Below are positions 10,900 through 24,353 of a stretch of DNA of 64,000 nucleotides, piece after piece. The DNA is from Penelope pileata. Taxonomy: Eukaryota > Chordata > Aves > Galliformes > Cracidae. The DNA lies in NCBI GenBank assembly GCA_013396635.1, contig WBMW01003919.1:1878266-1942265 (forward strand), read 5' to 3'. Position 1 is the stretch's first letter, and every line of letters begins with the position of its first letter. Position numbers and translations under genes: made by a program. The notes below the pieces were generated by a model. It searched no databases. It was not told where the DNA came from and saw only the letters and a list, made by a program, of their open reading frames with translations.

Positions 10900-13339
10900 C
10901 TTTCCCAAGAGCTGCAGCATCTTTGGCATTTCCTCAGGAGAGCACAGGCAGGAGGAGCAGCACTGGCAAATGGTTTGCACAGAGCAGAATGAAAAACAAG
11001 TTCAAAACCAAGACAGAGTTTTGGCAAAACAGTGTATTTGCTTTCTTTCACTGGAAGTGGTGTGAGACTTCTGTGGCAGGAACAGGAGGGCCTGGGGGCA
11101 GCCAAAGGGAGCCTGTCCCAGCAGGAAAGGGATGGAGGGATGGTGATGGGCACGCTGCTGGCCTGCACCACCCAGCTCCCACGAAATGTCAGCAGAAGGG
11201 CTGCAGCTCAGGCAAAAAGCCATTTTGGAGTGAAGTTGCCTGCAGCAGCTGTGTGCCATCACATCAGAGGGCAGCCAGCCCCCATGGTTAATGAACCACT
11301 GCCAGCTCTAGTGAGGAGCTTAAAGTGGTGGCATCAAGAAATCTTCTTTGGGAGAAGGTTTTTGGAAGAGCTACCAAGGACTTCGAATTGTCCACTTCAG
11401 TGGTTTCTCAAACTTAAGACAGTCTGAGACAGAGCTCCCCACAAGATGCGGGTAGCACTTAGCAGCAGCAGAGGCCTTCCTGCACCAACCAGAGACAGCT
11501 GCCTTATAAAGCCCTGGCAGTGGTGTCTGCCAGTCAGTTCTCACCATGCAACCTGTGTGTTTCTAGCTAAGATGAGCTCCATGTGCGATGTTTCAGAGCA
11601 AGAGGGCAGCTCATTAAGGGGTTTTGGTTCTGAAGACTTTTCAAGCTTTCTGTCTGAATCCAGTGAGGAAGAGGGAAGGACAATTCATTTTCCTTCGGGT
11701 CTTTTTTTCCTGACTAAATCAAAGCGATCAAAGATGAAAATCTCTGAATGGAGTGGGGAGGAATGGGGAAATGAAACCAGCCTGCCTTTATCAGCGCTGC
11801 TGGCCTCAGGTTCTTCAGGCAGTTCTCTCTTCCCAAAAGGAAATAATGTTGTTTTCCTTGAACCATTCCAGACACACTTTCAGCTCCATTTAGGGTGCAC
11901 AGCATTGAAGCTTGGACAATCACCGCATAAAAAAAATGGGTTTTGTCTTCAGCTAGCTTAAGTCTGTCTTGTTCCAAGCCCTCATCAGACAGAATATAAC
12001 ATATAAAGGACTTGTAAAGCTTTGGGCAACTCTTCAAAATTCCTCTATCAGTTTAACATCTGGAACATCTACGCAGTAAATCAGCAGGCAGTGGGAACTG
12101 GAGGAAATCTGGTGATCCCCATGGATAAGTCACCAAGAAGCTACAACAAGCTTGAAACTTGTTTTGAAACAAGATATATTCTAACCTTGCCACTTGGTTA
12201 AGCGCTGCACAAGTTGCAGCAAGGGCCTTTGTGGAAATGATCACTTCTTCCCAGCTCAGAGGAATGCTTGCTACTAAAAATATTGCCTTTAGATGCAATT
12301 AAATGACCTTTCTGCTCTTGTGTTATCTGACAAACTGCATAGCAACCACAAGGATGACTCATGCTTTATTATATACAACATTCTCTAAATTATTTAAATG
12401 TCAAAATGAATCGGCACCAAGCTTATGAAATTCTTAGCATTACCCTCAGCCAAGCAGTTCTTGCACAGGGTGGTTTGATGAGGAGCTCATGCAGATGGAA
12501 AGCAACTCCCTAATCCAGCAGCTGTGTTCTCAAATGTTGCTTTTAAAAATTAAAGAACCTGACAGTAAGTTGCTTCCTCTCTGCAGGCTCTTCAGACCTT
12601 CCTATGTAATTAAATGCAGTTATATCCTGCTATGAAAAATACAGACTGGTCTCAGAAATCCTATTGAGAGGCTACTGCCCCTGATTAAACTCTGCAGGGC
12701 TTTTGAAGTGTAAGATCTAACCTCAGCTTCTTGCAGCTCACCAGCTTCAGCAAGTTTGGAGCAACATTAATCAGCATGAAATAATGAGGCTGTGAGAGGC
12801 AGCATGTGATTTCTTTATTTCATCTTATCCTCATTATAATTTAAAATTTTAATGTCAAGAATTTGACAAGTGTTTGAGCAAGAAGAATCATTGCTTCAAC
12901 AGCAATTAAGGTCCAGCAGAGAAATGTGCTCAATCCCAAAGAAAAGCAATGACTTTGTCCTGGAACCACAGCACGATCCTGGTCACTGCCTGGTGCTGCT
13001 GGCAGCATGCTGGGCTGGTTCAGAAGCCCAGTGTCTCTTCCAAAAGGTGTGCTCCCTGTCTCCAGCCAGAAGCAGACTCCACCACACGGACAATTTTAGT
13101 AAATGTGATGCCTTCGGGAAAGAAGCACCAAGCCCCAAAAAGCCCTTTACAACATGAAGGGAAGTAACTAGGTTGTGTTGCATGGATGTGTCCCCCATGG
13201 CAGGTCATGGCATCACTAGCCGGGCAAATAGTTTACTTGAGATCACTACACCCTTTTTTACAGGGAAATCATGCCTTGAAAACAAACTTTAGAGGCACCA
13301 TAGATGCTATCAGCAGAGCAGTGACAACCCCCTGAACCA
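10900..13339. other. Unannotated spacer
   Basis: No recognised repeat or gene. A 171-codon plus-strand frame at 11446-11961 begins with a serine-rich, low-complexity stretch and has no family text or splice evidence; I treat it as chance. Confidence 0.5.
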
Positions 13340-13718
13340 ATCCGTGAACTACCAAAAGAAAGAAACTATGCCAATTGCTCACCACCCACTGACCCATGCC
13401 CAGCTAGTGTCCAGCAGCAGCAGCCCACCCCCTCCCAGCCAACTCCCTCCAGTTTCACAGCTCCCTATGATGTCATATCCCTGTGGCCCCCTTAGGTCAC
13501 AGGCCTGGTTCTGTCCCCTCCCAGCTCCTTGTGCCCCCCAGTCCTTTGCTGGCAGGGCAAGGCAAGAAGCTGAAATGTCCTTGGCTCTGTGCAGCACAGC
13601 TCAGCAACAACTAAAACATTGCTGTGTTATCAACATTGCTTTCCCCCTAAACCCAGAACACAGCATGACACCAGACACTATGAAGAAAATGAACTCTATC
13701 CCAGCTGAAACCAGGCCA
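13340..13718 (-). mobile_element. Avian endogenous retrovirus LTR, partial solo copy
   Basis: I recognise this as part of a common avian LTR, here reversed. Diagnostic stretches in plus-strand order are CCAATTGCTCACCACCCACT, GGCCCCCTTAGGTCA-like sequence, TGTCCCCTCCCAGCTCCTTG, CAGCAACAACTAAAACATT, GTGTTATCAACATTG and AACTCTATCCCAGCTGAAAC. The end at 13711-13718 (CCAGGCCA) corresponds to the LTR edge, normally ...CCAGGACA, with G/C for A. The other edge (the TGTGGTT... side) is missing. No gag, pol or env sequence is adjacent, so it is a solo or truncated LTR. I leave the ERV class open. Confidence 0.8.
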
Positions 13719-15779
13719 GGGATTTCTGTCACAACAGCTGGTACGAGGCCAGGCAGGGAGAACCCAAACCAGTGCAAGTGACAGGATACTGGTCTGGCAG
13801 GAACTAGGAGCAGTCCTTCAAATCACTTCCAAATGGCCATCAGAACCACAGATACGCTCATTCTCTATCTCAGCAAGAACTTAAACCATGCTTTTGGCCA
13901 ACATTGCCATGAGGCTCCTTTAACGTTTCAAACCATTTGGCATGCATCTCATACTTCCATAATTCTTGCTCGTGTTACATTAAGCAGGTAATCTGTGCAA
14001 CTTGCCCTGAATCCTACTGAGAAATGGTAGATTCATAGTGAGAAATCCTTATCCCGCTTTCAAAACTGCCCCAATACAGGCTGCTGCTTCATAAGGTGAA
14101 CCAAAGTCCAGGGCTGCAAAGCTTGGGCACTCAGCAGAGAAGCCCAACCGCTCTAACACAGCCAGCTCTCCCCACACCCATGTCAGTTCTGCTTTTAGCA
14201 TCACCACCCAAGGAATAACAATGGGGATTGGAAACTCCCCATCAGGTTTGACCTTCAGCATAAGAGATGTGCATCTGCTTCAGGCTGAGTGGCTGTGTGC
14301 ATTATAGACGTGAGGCTGAACAGACAGAATTAGACTGGAGTGAATGTTATAATGAGAAATTTCAGTGTCTCATTGATCAAAGAACAGTTGAGGATGGAAG
14401 GAAGTCCTCTGGAGCCCAAGTACTTAAAGGAGGGTTAATTTGCACAAGAGTGTTTGTTTTCTATACAGCACAATCCTCCCTAATGGCTTAACCTCAATGG
14501 TTAAACTGATGGCTTTGTTTTCCAAAGACAAATATTTCTCCTATGAATTTCACACTAACTCAGCCCAGACTACCAAACCTGTGCTCACAATCAGCCAGCC
14601 CAAATTCGGCTGCAGCCTCCCTACCTGCATCTGTAACAACCTGAAGCCAGCCAGCAGCAAATTCTGAGCACAGGGGCTGCCAAGAGCCCAAAGTCCTGGT
14701 CGTGCTGCACCCACAGGCCCACAGCCCAACAGCCCCGGTCTGCAGCACTGCTGCACACCAGGCTGCAGCTCAGGAACAGCACAGCCCAAGAGCTGCTGGG
14801 CAAAAACCGGAGCGAAACTTCAGCTGCAAAGTTTGCAAAGGAACCTGCAGATGTGGCTGTACCATTATGGGCCTATGAAGAGCTGTTTTTAAAGATGTTT
14901 CCCAATATTGTGGTTCTGAAACATGCTATTTTGATCACAAAGCATTTTGCCATTCTGATTCTTTGTGCTTTAAGCAATTACTCGTCCAGGTGAGAGCCCC
15001 TTGAGACAGTTGAAATGTAAATATCCAGCTCTGGATACACGAAATCTAAGAGCAGCAGCAACAGCACTCAGGGTCCCATGATTAGAACCACAGCAGCCTA
15101 GATAAGTAGAAAATGTTGTGCACTGGTACAACAGCAGGTCCAACACCAGCCTAACGAGCCCAACAAGCTACACTGAGCTCTCACAATTTGAGAATGCCTT
15201 CAGAAATAGGACAACACCACTGAAAAAACCATCTGCTGGTTTGTACTTCTCATTGTTTTACGTTCAACAGCTAAATGCAACCTCCTACTGCCATTTTGAT
15301 ACGGAAGTGGTTGAAATAACCATCAGCATTAATTCCAGAAGGTTAACTCGCACACAAACACTTCCCAGAGTGTCCACCGAGTCTGTTGGCTGCCCCACTT
15401 ACTCATCCTTGGCCTCCTGGATTTCAGCCCTACCAACCCCCAATTCCGCTGAGCATCATTCTAGCTTCCCAATAGCTCTAATCACCAGGCAATAAAAAAT
15501 TCTCAAATACTTAAGACTGCAATGAAGACATAGCTGGTAATATCTCTTGAAATTCTTTCAAGAGAAGTGGTTTCCACAAACCTACCAAAACCACGCAATG
15601 CTTTACTGTATTTTTGAATCACTTGAATTGAACTTCCATCATATTGATGGCAACATGCATAGCAAATATCTTAAGGATTTAAATGTTTATTTTCTCATTC
15701 AAGTCTGCTCTCTGTGTACCCAGCAGCATATACTAAGCAGTGTTTTAATGATCTAATCCCCAAAGAGATGTATTTTGTC
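13719..15779. other. Unannotated spacer
   Basis: No gene, LINE or LTR recognised. Small open frames overlap on both strands and carry no family text. Confidence 0.5.
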
Positions 15780-15794
15780 TTTTTTTTTTTTTTT
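15780..15794. repeat. T homopolymer (15 bp)
   Basis: A pure T run following TATTTTGTC; a simple mononucleotide repeat. Confidence 0.95.
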
Positions 15795-18700
15795 AAACTA
15801 AAGCTGTACTTCAAAGTGAGCCATATTCCCCTGTTACCCAAAAACCTGGCTCTAATTCTGGTGGCGGGGAGTGATTCATATTTGAAGGTGTATGGCACAG
15901 AGGAAGGACGGCGCTTGTGGGCTCAAGGACCTCTCTGGGGAAAAGCAAAGCAGGTGCAGCTGCAGAGAGGGCTGTGCTCAGCATCACATGAAAAATTTAG
16001 AAAGCATCTCCAAAAGCTAGGAGGTTTAGCTACTCCCAGTCTAGTCCGACCCACAGTGTATTAGAGTAATCCTTGTATTTTACGCCCTAATTTAACCCTA
16101 TTATTTTAAAGTCATTACCCCTTAGATAAAAGCTCTTTCTTTTAAATACGGAATTACTAGCTCCATTATAGAAGAAACGTATGGAAAAATGAAGCTTGTA
16201 CGGCTGATTGAACTTGAGCTATTAAAATGATGACAGATTGATGAAGGACCATGATGTGCTTGCACTAAAGAAACCCAAATTCCAGTGAGCCTTACTTGTT
16301 AAGGGCATAAGTTAAAGATCTTTGTGTTTAATTATACAGTTTATTTTAATTTGGCTGTTGGTTTAAACTCCAGAAATGAGATGCCTGCAAATGAATTAGC
16401 AGCTTTCTATGCGACAAATCTATTTACACTGCCTGCATATTGAGTTTGAGATTTCCTCTTATTCTCTGTAGAGCAACTCCAGTGAAAAATAATCAAAGAA
16501 ATTGCTGAGGATATCTGATTTGATGGGAAACATTCGTGCAGAATCACCTACAACCATCAGGGAGCACACAATGTGTGAATGAAGCCAAATGAAGTCCATT
16601 CCACAGTCAGCTGCACGCTAAGACTCCACACATTCAAAACTGCATTTTTTGTCCCCATCACCATTTTCATAATATCACATATGTGCAAAAGCCACAGCCA
16701 AGTGAAAAGCTTCAGAAGGAGACACAAGCTTGTTTAACTGGAAACTTTGTCCCTGGAGATTAGCCCTTTATGGGTTTAAACACCTGTGCTACAAAGATCC
16801 TGGGAACACAGTGGGCATGAGCAGATGGATGGACACGAGCAGATGGACGTAAAGTCAACCCAAACCAGTGCTTTTTTCTGGTCAGTGTCTATTTGCTTAT
16901 TTTCTAGGCCAGAGGCTGAGTTATGGGACAAGGAAGTACCCAGAGTGGTGCGTGCCCAAGCAACATGTTTCACACAAAGAAAGAGAAGCAGGTACTTAGC
17001 ATGCGTGAATACCATTTACACATGGAAGGGAGGTGTAGAAATATTTTGGGCATACAAACACTACTTTGTGAAGCTGTTCTGCTAACAGCCTTGAAATGTT
17101 CTGTACTTTAGAATACATGAATGTTGATGAAACACAGTTGCTGCCCAAGAAAGTTTCAATCATAGAATGAAATAAATCAGAAAGAACTAGAACTCCTGTA
17201 ATTTCTTTTAAAACAACATGGACATTGAGTGCAGTCTAGTTTAGGTGTGGGGAAGCCCTACCTGTTTAGATAAAGTTGCCCTCCCTGCAGCAGTCAGCCT
17301 GGCACCTCGCAGCACAGCAGCCTGGTGGCTGGCAGCAGCAGAAGTGCCGGGTCTGTTGGTCCCCTCACACTCTCGTAGTCAGCCACCAGCCTCAGCCTGT
17401 CAGTCTGAACGCTAATTCCTGCGGTGCCATCAGCCCCTGCTCATCCTGGCCAGGCAGTGAGGGCAGCTGCCTTCCCTGCGTGCCTGCCTGCGTTCTGCCA
17501 GAGGAGGTCAGCAGCACCCAGCTAGGCTGGAGCTCCCACCCAGCAGCCACACAGAACAGCTCAGCCACATTCACACTGATGTAAACTCCTTTTTCCCAGT
17601 TCACCTTACGCTGCTGAATCCACTGTTACGTTAACCAGGCTTGTCAGGACAATGTCTTCAGGAAACATGCTACTTTGCAGTTTAGCTTGTGCAGTGGACC
17701 ACACTAAAGGGTAACAATGTTCACAGATCAAAGCACCCTTAAAAATGCTTAATTTTATTCAGAATCTCCTTAGTGATTTGATCCTGTCACAGCGTTGGTT
17801 TCCTACCCTAAGCAGGCACAGAGCAGTTGGTATTAGGAAGTGCAGGGAAGAGCAGAAAGCAGGTGGGAGCTGCTGCAGTTCTTCCCCAGTATCTTTACAC
17901 CTGAACAGCTGAGTACATTTAAAAAGCAGTTTGCGTTGGGCCTTACAAATCTGATTATTTTACATCATCAGGCAGAGTCTTAAAAGCCATTCCCATTTAC
18001 CACCTACTGTTCCTCCTGTTAGGTGATCTTCTAGTGCTTGTCACTTGACCTGGAATGCACTTACTCAATGTTTATTCCCACAATTTTAAAACAGCAGTTC
18101 TCTTTTGAAGATGTTTTCCCTAAAACAAATCTGTTAAGGCCACCAAAACTAAATGTAAGCACCATTGTGGCCCCCCTGCACAACACACATGGAGAGCCAG
18201 GCTACCTTGGTCTCATTCTTTGGAGACCTTCTTCTCCTCTCCCAGCTCCGCTCAGCCCAGCTGCTGGACTCCCCTTGGGCTCAGAGGCCAGGCAGCTCCT
18301 CCACAGCTGCTGTTACACAGGCAAAGCAGTGTGGCACTGCTCCAGGACAGCCCTACATATAATTCCTTAGCTTTGTCCCTTTTTGGACACAAAAACACAC
18401 ACATACTGACTGAGCATCCTGAAACAGCCAGAGGTAACTGAGGAATTTCCCTTTGTGCCAGTGTAACTCAACAAGCCAGCTGTGCAAACCATGTTTGGAT
18501 TGCTACCAGGGAAGAAAAAACCCAAAGACCTCAGCCAGATCTCAGCTTTGCAGAGCCACAATGTCTCACTCAGCCTGAGGGAAGAGCCCCTCTCAAACAC
18601 CTGCAGGTAGCTGGAACTTCACCCTGAAGCCACAAGCATGGCTGCAGCCCCCCAGTTAGAGCCCAGACCAGAGGAGGGATTGGCAGCTACCCCCAGATGA

Positions 18701-18914
18701 ACAGTTTCATTAGCTAGTGGGTACAGTTCTGAAGCTCACACTGATGATTTCCATGGAAAAGCATTAACATAGTTTTGAAATGGAGATGATGCTACAAAAT
18801 GCACATTACAGATCCCCATGAAATTAAAGGCTGCCTCATCCTCTGGAACATGATTGCTTCAGGAATTGTCTGTTGATTTGGTCTGCAGCTTGTTTACACC
18901 GCTCCCTGAGTTCC
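15795..18914. other. Unannotated spacer
   Basis: Mostly AT-rich with a GC-richer patch near 17280-17580. The 11-bp unit GAGCAGATGGA occurs twice (16819 and 16837). At 17159 there is an isolated ATCATAGAATG, the sort of text seen at CR1 ends, but no CR1 tail follows. No gene supported. Confidence 0.5.
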
Positions 18915-18992
18915 CATATACATATATATGCACATATACACACATAAATACATACACATATACCCAAATATACACATACACTCACACAAACA
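18915..18992. repeat. TA/CA-rich microsatellite
   Basis: An imperfect alternating purine-pyrimidine tract of ATAC, ACAT and CACA units, about 78 bp. It is likely polymorphic and able to adopt unusual helix forms. The 65-codon frame through it is meaningless. Confidence 0.92.
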
Positions 18993-21964
18993 TTTCAAAT
19001 AGCCTCAGTGAAAACTTCATTTTTCTGCCTGTGCATTCCACAAGAAGTTGATGAAAAGATGAGGGACTGAGAAATTTGTGCCCCGCAATAATGCATCACC
19101 TCAGCTCCAGGCTGCTCTGACGCAGTCCCAGTGTCCTGCTTCCCAAAAGGCAGATTGCTTTCCCACTGCTAAGCCAAAGGCACCCAAAGCAAATGCCTGC
19201 ATTGTCTGCTGAGCCCCACACCCACGTTTGCACAGCTGGCAGAAGCCACACAGCCCTGTGCAGCTCACAGTGTTTCTGCACATGTACTCCACATGGGAGG
19301 ATGGCTACGTTATCACCTGCTGAAAGAATTTAGGCTCCTGGCACCTTTGAATTCTTGAAAATGCTGACTAAAATTTTGTCTGTAGAGCATCGTCTCAGAG
19401 CTGGAATTTCCACTGCAGAGAAAGCAACCCCTCACGTGGCACTTACTGCTCGTCCCAAGCAACAAACCCCTCCCTGCAGTGCTGCCTTCTCCCCGTTAGC
19501 AGACACACCATGAACCGCTCGTGCAGACACTGGGAGGGACAAAGTGAATCCCTCTGCTCCCCTGCACTCCTCACCGCAGTGACCGCTGCCCTCAGTGACC
19601 CAGTCACTGTGCCCCATGCTGCTGTGTCTTGTATCTTATTCTGAAAGAGTTTTTCAGCAATTAGGACAAAGCTCCTCACTCTTCTCTGAAGCTGCACTCT
19701 TGCTCATGCCCATGCCAATAATAACTATTTCTTTAGTACATTATTTTCCGTTGTGCAAAGTCATAGATCTAACCTTGTCAGAGGTGGCTGGCTGCTTTTG
19801 AAGGACTCTGTTGTCTGCTTTTCAGCCCAAGTGACACAGGCCATACCAACAGGAGCATCATGGAGCATGGGACGCCAAACTGCTGTGACCTCTGGGATGC
19901 ATAATCAAGAGATTGCTTTTGAAAAAATAAGTTGAATTAAGCACCAAAATGCAGATTGAGCTATTGAGAAGTCTGTAGAAATCTAGGATGTGGTTTGCAG
20001 GTTGTAGATTACCATTGGAACAGCAAAGTAAGGAATTTGGCAGCTGTGATTTGCTCCTTCTGTGCCAGCAACATGGCTGGTGCTGCGAGAAGCGCACTCT
20101 GCCTGCCTGAGCTTACAAACTAAAGAGCGCAAAAGAATAATAACCAGAAGACAACTGCACAGCAGGAGACCTCAGAGCAAGATGTAAATCCCTGTCTGCG
20201 TATACTGTAAGGGCAATGACAAGACGTATGCAGATTAGCACTTGTGAGCCTCAGAATAAATGGATTTTTGGAAGGGATTTAACTAACGAGAAAGTGAAAC
20301 TCTTCTGGCAAAAGGAGTTAATGCTTAAAAAGCAATCCTTTAATATTCCGTAAAGCACAGAATTCCTTCTATTTATTTCTTTATAAAGCCTATGGCATTT
20401 TCGGTGCCTGCAGTCACAGCAAAGGCTGGTCCCACCCTGCCAGCAGGGGCTGGGGGCAGCGGGCACCCCACGTGCTGCCATACACAGGTGGGTGCCGATG
20501 AGGGAGCACAGTGCAGGCAGCAGTCCAGGGCTTTGCCTGCCCCAGGGCAGCAGGGCTGTGAGCTGGCCCAGCAGCTCACCGCACAGCTTCTTACCAAGTG
20601 AGAGCTAGCAAAGCCATGCTGAACCATCTGATTTACGAGGGCATCGTTTGAAAAGCTTAAGGGGGCTGTAAACAAGGGATGGGTTTGTGCTCAGGTTGTT
20701 AGGAAAACAATATGCAGAGAGGAAAGTTTCAGCTCATCTTCTCCATCTTTTGCGATGGGCAAACCAACATGTGCATAAAACATCTGCATGCATAAAACCC
20801 ATATTCAAGCACTGAAGCTCATTAACATACAACTTCTCTCCCATTGCACCTTGCTTTTCCTCCTCCTACCACTTGGAGCTGAAGGAGCAAAGTGCCAAGT
20901 GAAGGGGACAGGAGCATTCCTTGCTGAGAAGGAAGGAGCAGAGCGGAGCTGGTAGCAGCTGAAGGAACCCAATGGGGATTAGTCAGCAGCACAAAGCAGG
21001 GCCCCGCTTAACTGCAAGCTCCCCATGGCACACCTATTTTGTGTAAAAACTTTTAAAAGCTCTTCTGTGAACTCAAGAAACTGGTTTCAAGATGGCTCTG
21101 TTGTGAGACAGCATCTGGATTCTCCAAAACAAAGGATCAGCAGCAGGTGCTCTCACCATATGTAGCTCAGCTCAACACTTTTTGCAGTCGCAGCTATGGC
21201 AAGCATCACACCACACCAAGCACAAAAGACCAGGAAGGATCCAGGGGACTCTAGCACCAAGAGACACACTTTTCTAAACAAAAGCCTTTGGCAGGAGACT
21301 GCTAAGTTCAGAAACTGTCTGAAACGTCCATTTGATATCTTAAACTGTGATTTATTTTAGAAAGTTTAAAAATATCTTAATGTTGTGCTACTGAAATGTG
21401 GCCAGCTAGTGCCCCTGAAGCATTAGCTACCCAGTGCACCAACCTTCAGTTCAGTCTCCACTGGTGGCTTGGAGGCCATAACCAGGAGATGAATTGTCCC
21501 CCTTCTGTGACTATTGCCTCTGCCAAGAAGGATGACAAGCATGAGGAGAACACATTTTCCAGACATTGGATGCACTGCCAAGTAAATTTCCATAGATCAC
21601 AAATGAATAATACGAGGGAAGGACCTCCCAGTAGCACAGGCAGAGAAAACAGCACCAACCACAAGTAGGTGACTACAGGTAACAATTTTTCCTCAAGGTA
21701 AACACCATATGTGGCTGTATGCAGAGCATCAGCTTGCAGCCAGAAGCAGAGCTGGTAAGAAAACCAATTAGTGCCACTTTATTGAGCCCCAAACCTTGTG
21801 TCTGGGATGTGGGGAGGGTTCTGCAATCCTCCCTGAAACTTAAGTTCATGTCAAGGGTGCCCAGAGGTTACACAGAGCAGGATATGCAGAGCAAGGGCTC
21901 ACAGCCAGCAGTGACCCTTCCTCCTGGCTAACCCCTTCCGTAACAAAAAAGGAACAGGAAACCC
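18993..21964. other. Unannotated spacer
   Basis: No gene or repeat recognised. A GC-rich patch near 20400-20590 gives short open frames on both strands. Confidence 0.5.
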
Positions 21965-22229
21965 AACAAACCAATCACATGATGTTACATGGTATGGAAT
22001 AGCTCTTTGGTCAATTTGGGCCAGCTGCCCTGGTCCTGTCCCCTCCCAGTTCCCAGCTCCTTATGTCCCCCCCCCAACTGTTTCACTGGCAGACGAATGC
22101 GGAACTGAGTATGTCCTCAGTTCTGTTCAACACTGCCAGGATGTTATCAGTTTTGTTTCTCTTCTGAGGCTAAAACATAGCTTCATACTAAACACCATGA
22201 GAAATATAACTTCTCTTAGAAACATTAGG
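21965..22229 (-). mobile_element. Avian ERV LTR, old fragment
   Basis: A shorter, more decayed relative of the LTR at 13340-13718. Shared stretches are TGTCCCCTCCCAG and AGCTCCTTATGTCCCC (21970-22080), ATGTTATCA and TAAAACATAGCTTCATACTA. It also shares ACATGGTATGGAAT with the copy at 23899-24353. A C9 run (22067-22075) lies in it. The end near AACTTCTCTTAGAAACATT is degenerate. No internal retroviral sequence is adjacent. Confidence 0.72.
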
Positions 22230-23898
22230 TTCATGAAAATGTGGGTCCACTCTGTGTCAAGCAAAATGAACCAACACTGTCCCCTTCCCTCTCTAAGGAA
22301 TTTGCTTTAAACTGCAAAAACTTGCTTATCCATGAACGTGACCTATAGCTATCAGCAACCAGTATAAAACCTGCCGTGAAAACAGATTGAAAATATTAAA
22401 AAAATGAAAACTTGGGTGTCTAAATTATTTACAGAAATCTCTTTCTGTTTCACTAAGCTGTGACACCCAGAGGGCAAGAGGAGCAAGGACCACGAGAGCA
22501 AGGCTGCTCTGTGTGTCTGCAGCACGTGGGCACAAGCTGATGGATGGCTCCAAATCCCCACCGAGTGCACAGTAATTATGGGAAGGCAGCGTGCGTCCGC
22601 ATTAATTGTGGCAGCCAGCAGAGCCAGAGTGATTCACTGCTGCTCACGGAGCCTTCCTTGCTGGCAGAAAAGGAAAGCCTTGAGCCATATACAAAATGAA
22701 GCTCTTTATATGTGTTGTTGCTTTCAAAGACATTTCTAAACAAAGTCCCTGTTACAGTAAACGTCCTTCATTCCCCAGCTCTTGATGCAAGCAAACCTTT
22801 TTAATGAAGACATGGATGTTAGCACTGAGCATGTCTCAGCACCCAAACAGGGCTCTTAAGTATTTCAGAGAGGGGGCAAGAAATGGGACTATATTAAAAA
22901 TATTTACTGTATGTAGTAACATAGAGGTCTCCTGCAGTCTAGCAGTTGTGATGTCTTTGATCCTGTTGTAGAAAGAAAAAACCATTAGTCCTTAATAAAA
23001 ACACCCTGTGTTTCCAGGTAAGCAGCTCAGAATTAAGTCAAACTAGCATGGAAAAATGTGAAAGCAGTAAGAGAAGAATCAAAATACACCATTCTTGATC
23101 TGCAGATGTAGGTTTAAAATTGTCTTTTGATTGATGATTCTATTTCTCTTCTTGAGTCTTTTTAACACAACCAAGTGATTAAAAGCTGGAGAGGAAGGTC
23201 CCGCAGGTAGATGCTGACATGATTCACTGCCCAGAGCCCAGTGCCCGCAGCAGGACACGCACAGCACAGCTGAGCTGCAGCCCTGCTCAGGGGCACTGTG
23301 GGAGGCAGCACAGGGACTCAGCCTTGTGTGTCCCCTCCCAGCCTGTGCCAATGGTTCAACCATTTCAGAAGCACAGCTTAACTCTGATTTTGGGCAGAAG
23401 AGTCCCTTCCCAAAGTTTTCCAAGAGGATAAGCCTCAGCCTGCTATACTTGCAGATCTCCCCAAGCCCTCACCCGTGAATACATCCACGCTGGCAGTACC
23501 CTAGAAGAACAGCTATCCTGTGAAGCAGTTGCTGAAGTTTCACTTGCAATTAAGGTTTGTGCAGAAGGAACTAAGGGCCCTTGTGATTTCTATTCATGGC
23601 ACATCTTAGAAGAAGTCAAATTCAAATCCTTATCATTAAGGAGCTGATAGCTCCCATAATCACAAGCATCGCTCTGTATTAGCTGGAGAGAGCAGCATGG
23701 CTCACTGGCTAGCAGAGGTAGATCTGTTCTTAAAACAGGAAAACTTCAAACCAAAGAGAATTTCCTGAGCCATGAATTACTTTAGAGAAAGTACTAATTC
23801 CAAACAAATCACTTGCATAATTCATGCTGTCAATAAAAGAACTTTCCTAAGTTGAAGTCTTTTGGCCGTGTCTTCCTCTGAATTACCTTCCTGCTTGT
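22230..23898. other. Unannotated spacer between two LTR fragments
   Basis: About 1.7 kb between two same-orientation LTR relics. I looked for gag/pol/env-like reading frames and saw none, so the pair does not look like the two ends of one provirus. Short open frames only. Confidence 0.55.
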
Positions 23899-24353
23899 TG
23901 TGGTTCAGCCCAGCGGCAGCCACAGAGCCCTTCGTTCATTCCCCCCCCAGCTGGGATGAGGGAGAGAACTGGAAACAAAAGAGTACTGGTGGGATGAGAT
24001 AAAAACTATTTAGGAGGAACATGGAAACAAATATGCAGCGATAACAACGTACATAGCCACAACACGATTACTCACCACCTGATGCCCACCAACAACAGAA
24101 CTGCCTGGTGGCTGCCAGCAGCACAAGGTCTCACCTCCCACCAACCAACGCCCAGCAGCCCCCGAGCAGTGGCTGCCCCTGGCCAACTCCCCACAGCTTT
24201 ATACCCTTCTATGACTTCACATGGTATGGAATGACCCTTGGCCTAACTCATGCCCCCTGTCCTGGCTCCACCCCTGCCCCACACCATCATGCCCTGGGTT
24301 TGCTCCCACCACTCAGCAACACCCAAAACACTGGTTTAACTGAAATCAGGATA
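23899..24353 (-). mobile_element. Avian ERV LTR, near full length but internally shortened
   Basis: On the plus strand it starts TGTGGTTCAGCCCAGC, the characteristic edge of this LTR. It continues with GGGATGAGATAAAAACTATTT (the usual ...GAGATAA... region), ACTCACCACCTGATGCCCA, GGCCAACTCCCCACAG, ACATGGTATGGAATGACCC and CAGCAACACCCAAAACACTG, and ends near TGAAATCAGGATA (consensus edge ...CCAGGACA). The part just before this last edge is shortened. Flanking bases are CTTGT before and CTGTT after, which is not a convincing target duplication. It appears to be a solo LTR. Confidence 0.82.

Noticed and set aside
11446..11961. 171-codon plus-strand open frame
   Set aside because: No recognisable family, serine-rich low-complexity composition, and it overlaps a 107-codon minus-strand frame.
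17159..17200. ATCATAGAATG, possible CR1 3' end
   Set aside because: The following bases do not match a CR1 tail (no GGTTGGAAGGGACC).
22230..23898. Interior of a provirus between two LTRs
   Set aside because: No retroviral coding text and no long frames; the two LTRs are also unequally decayed and truncated.
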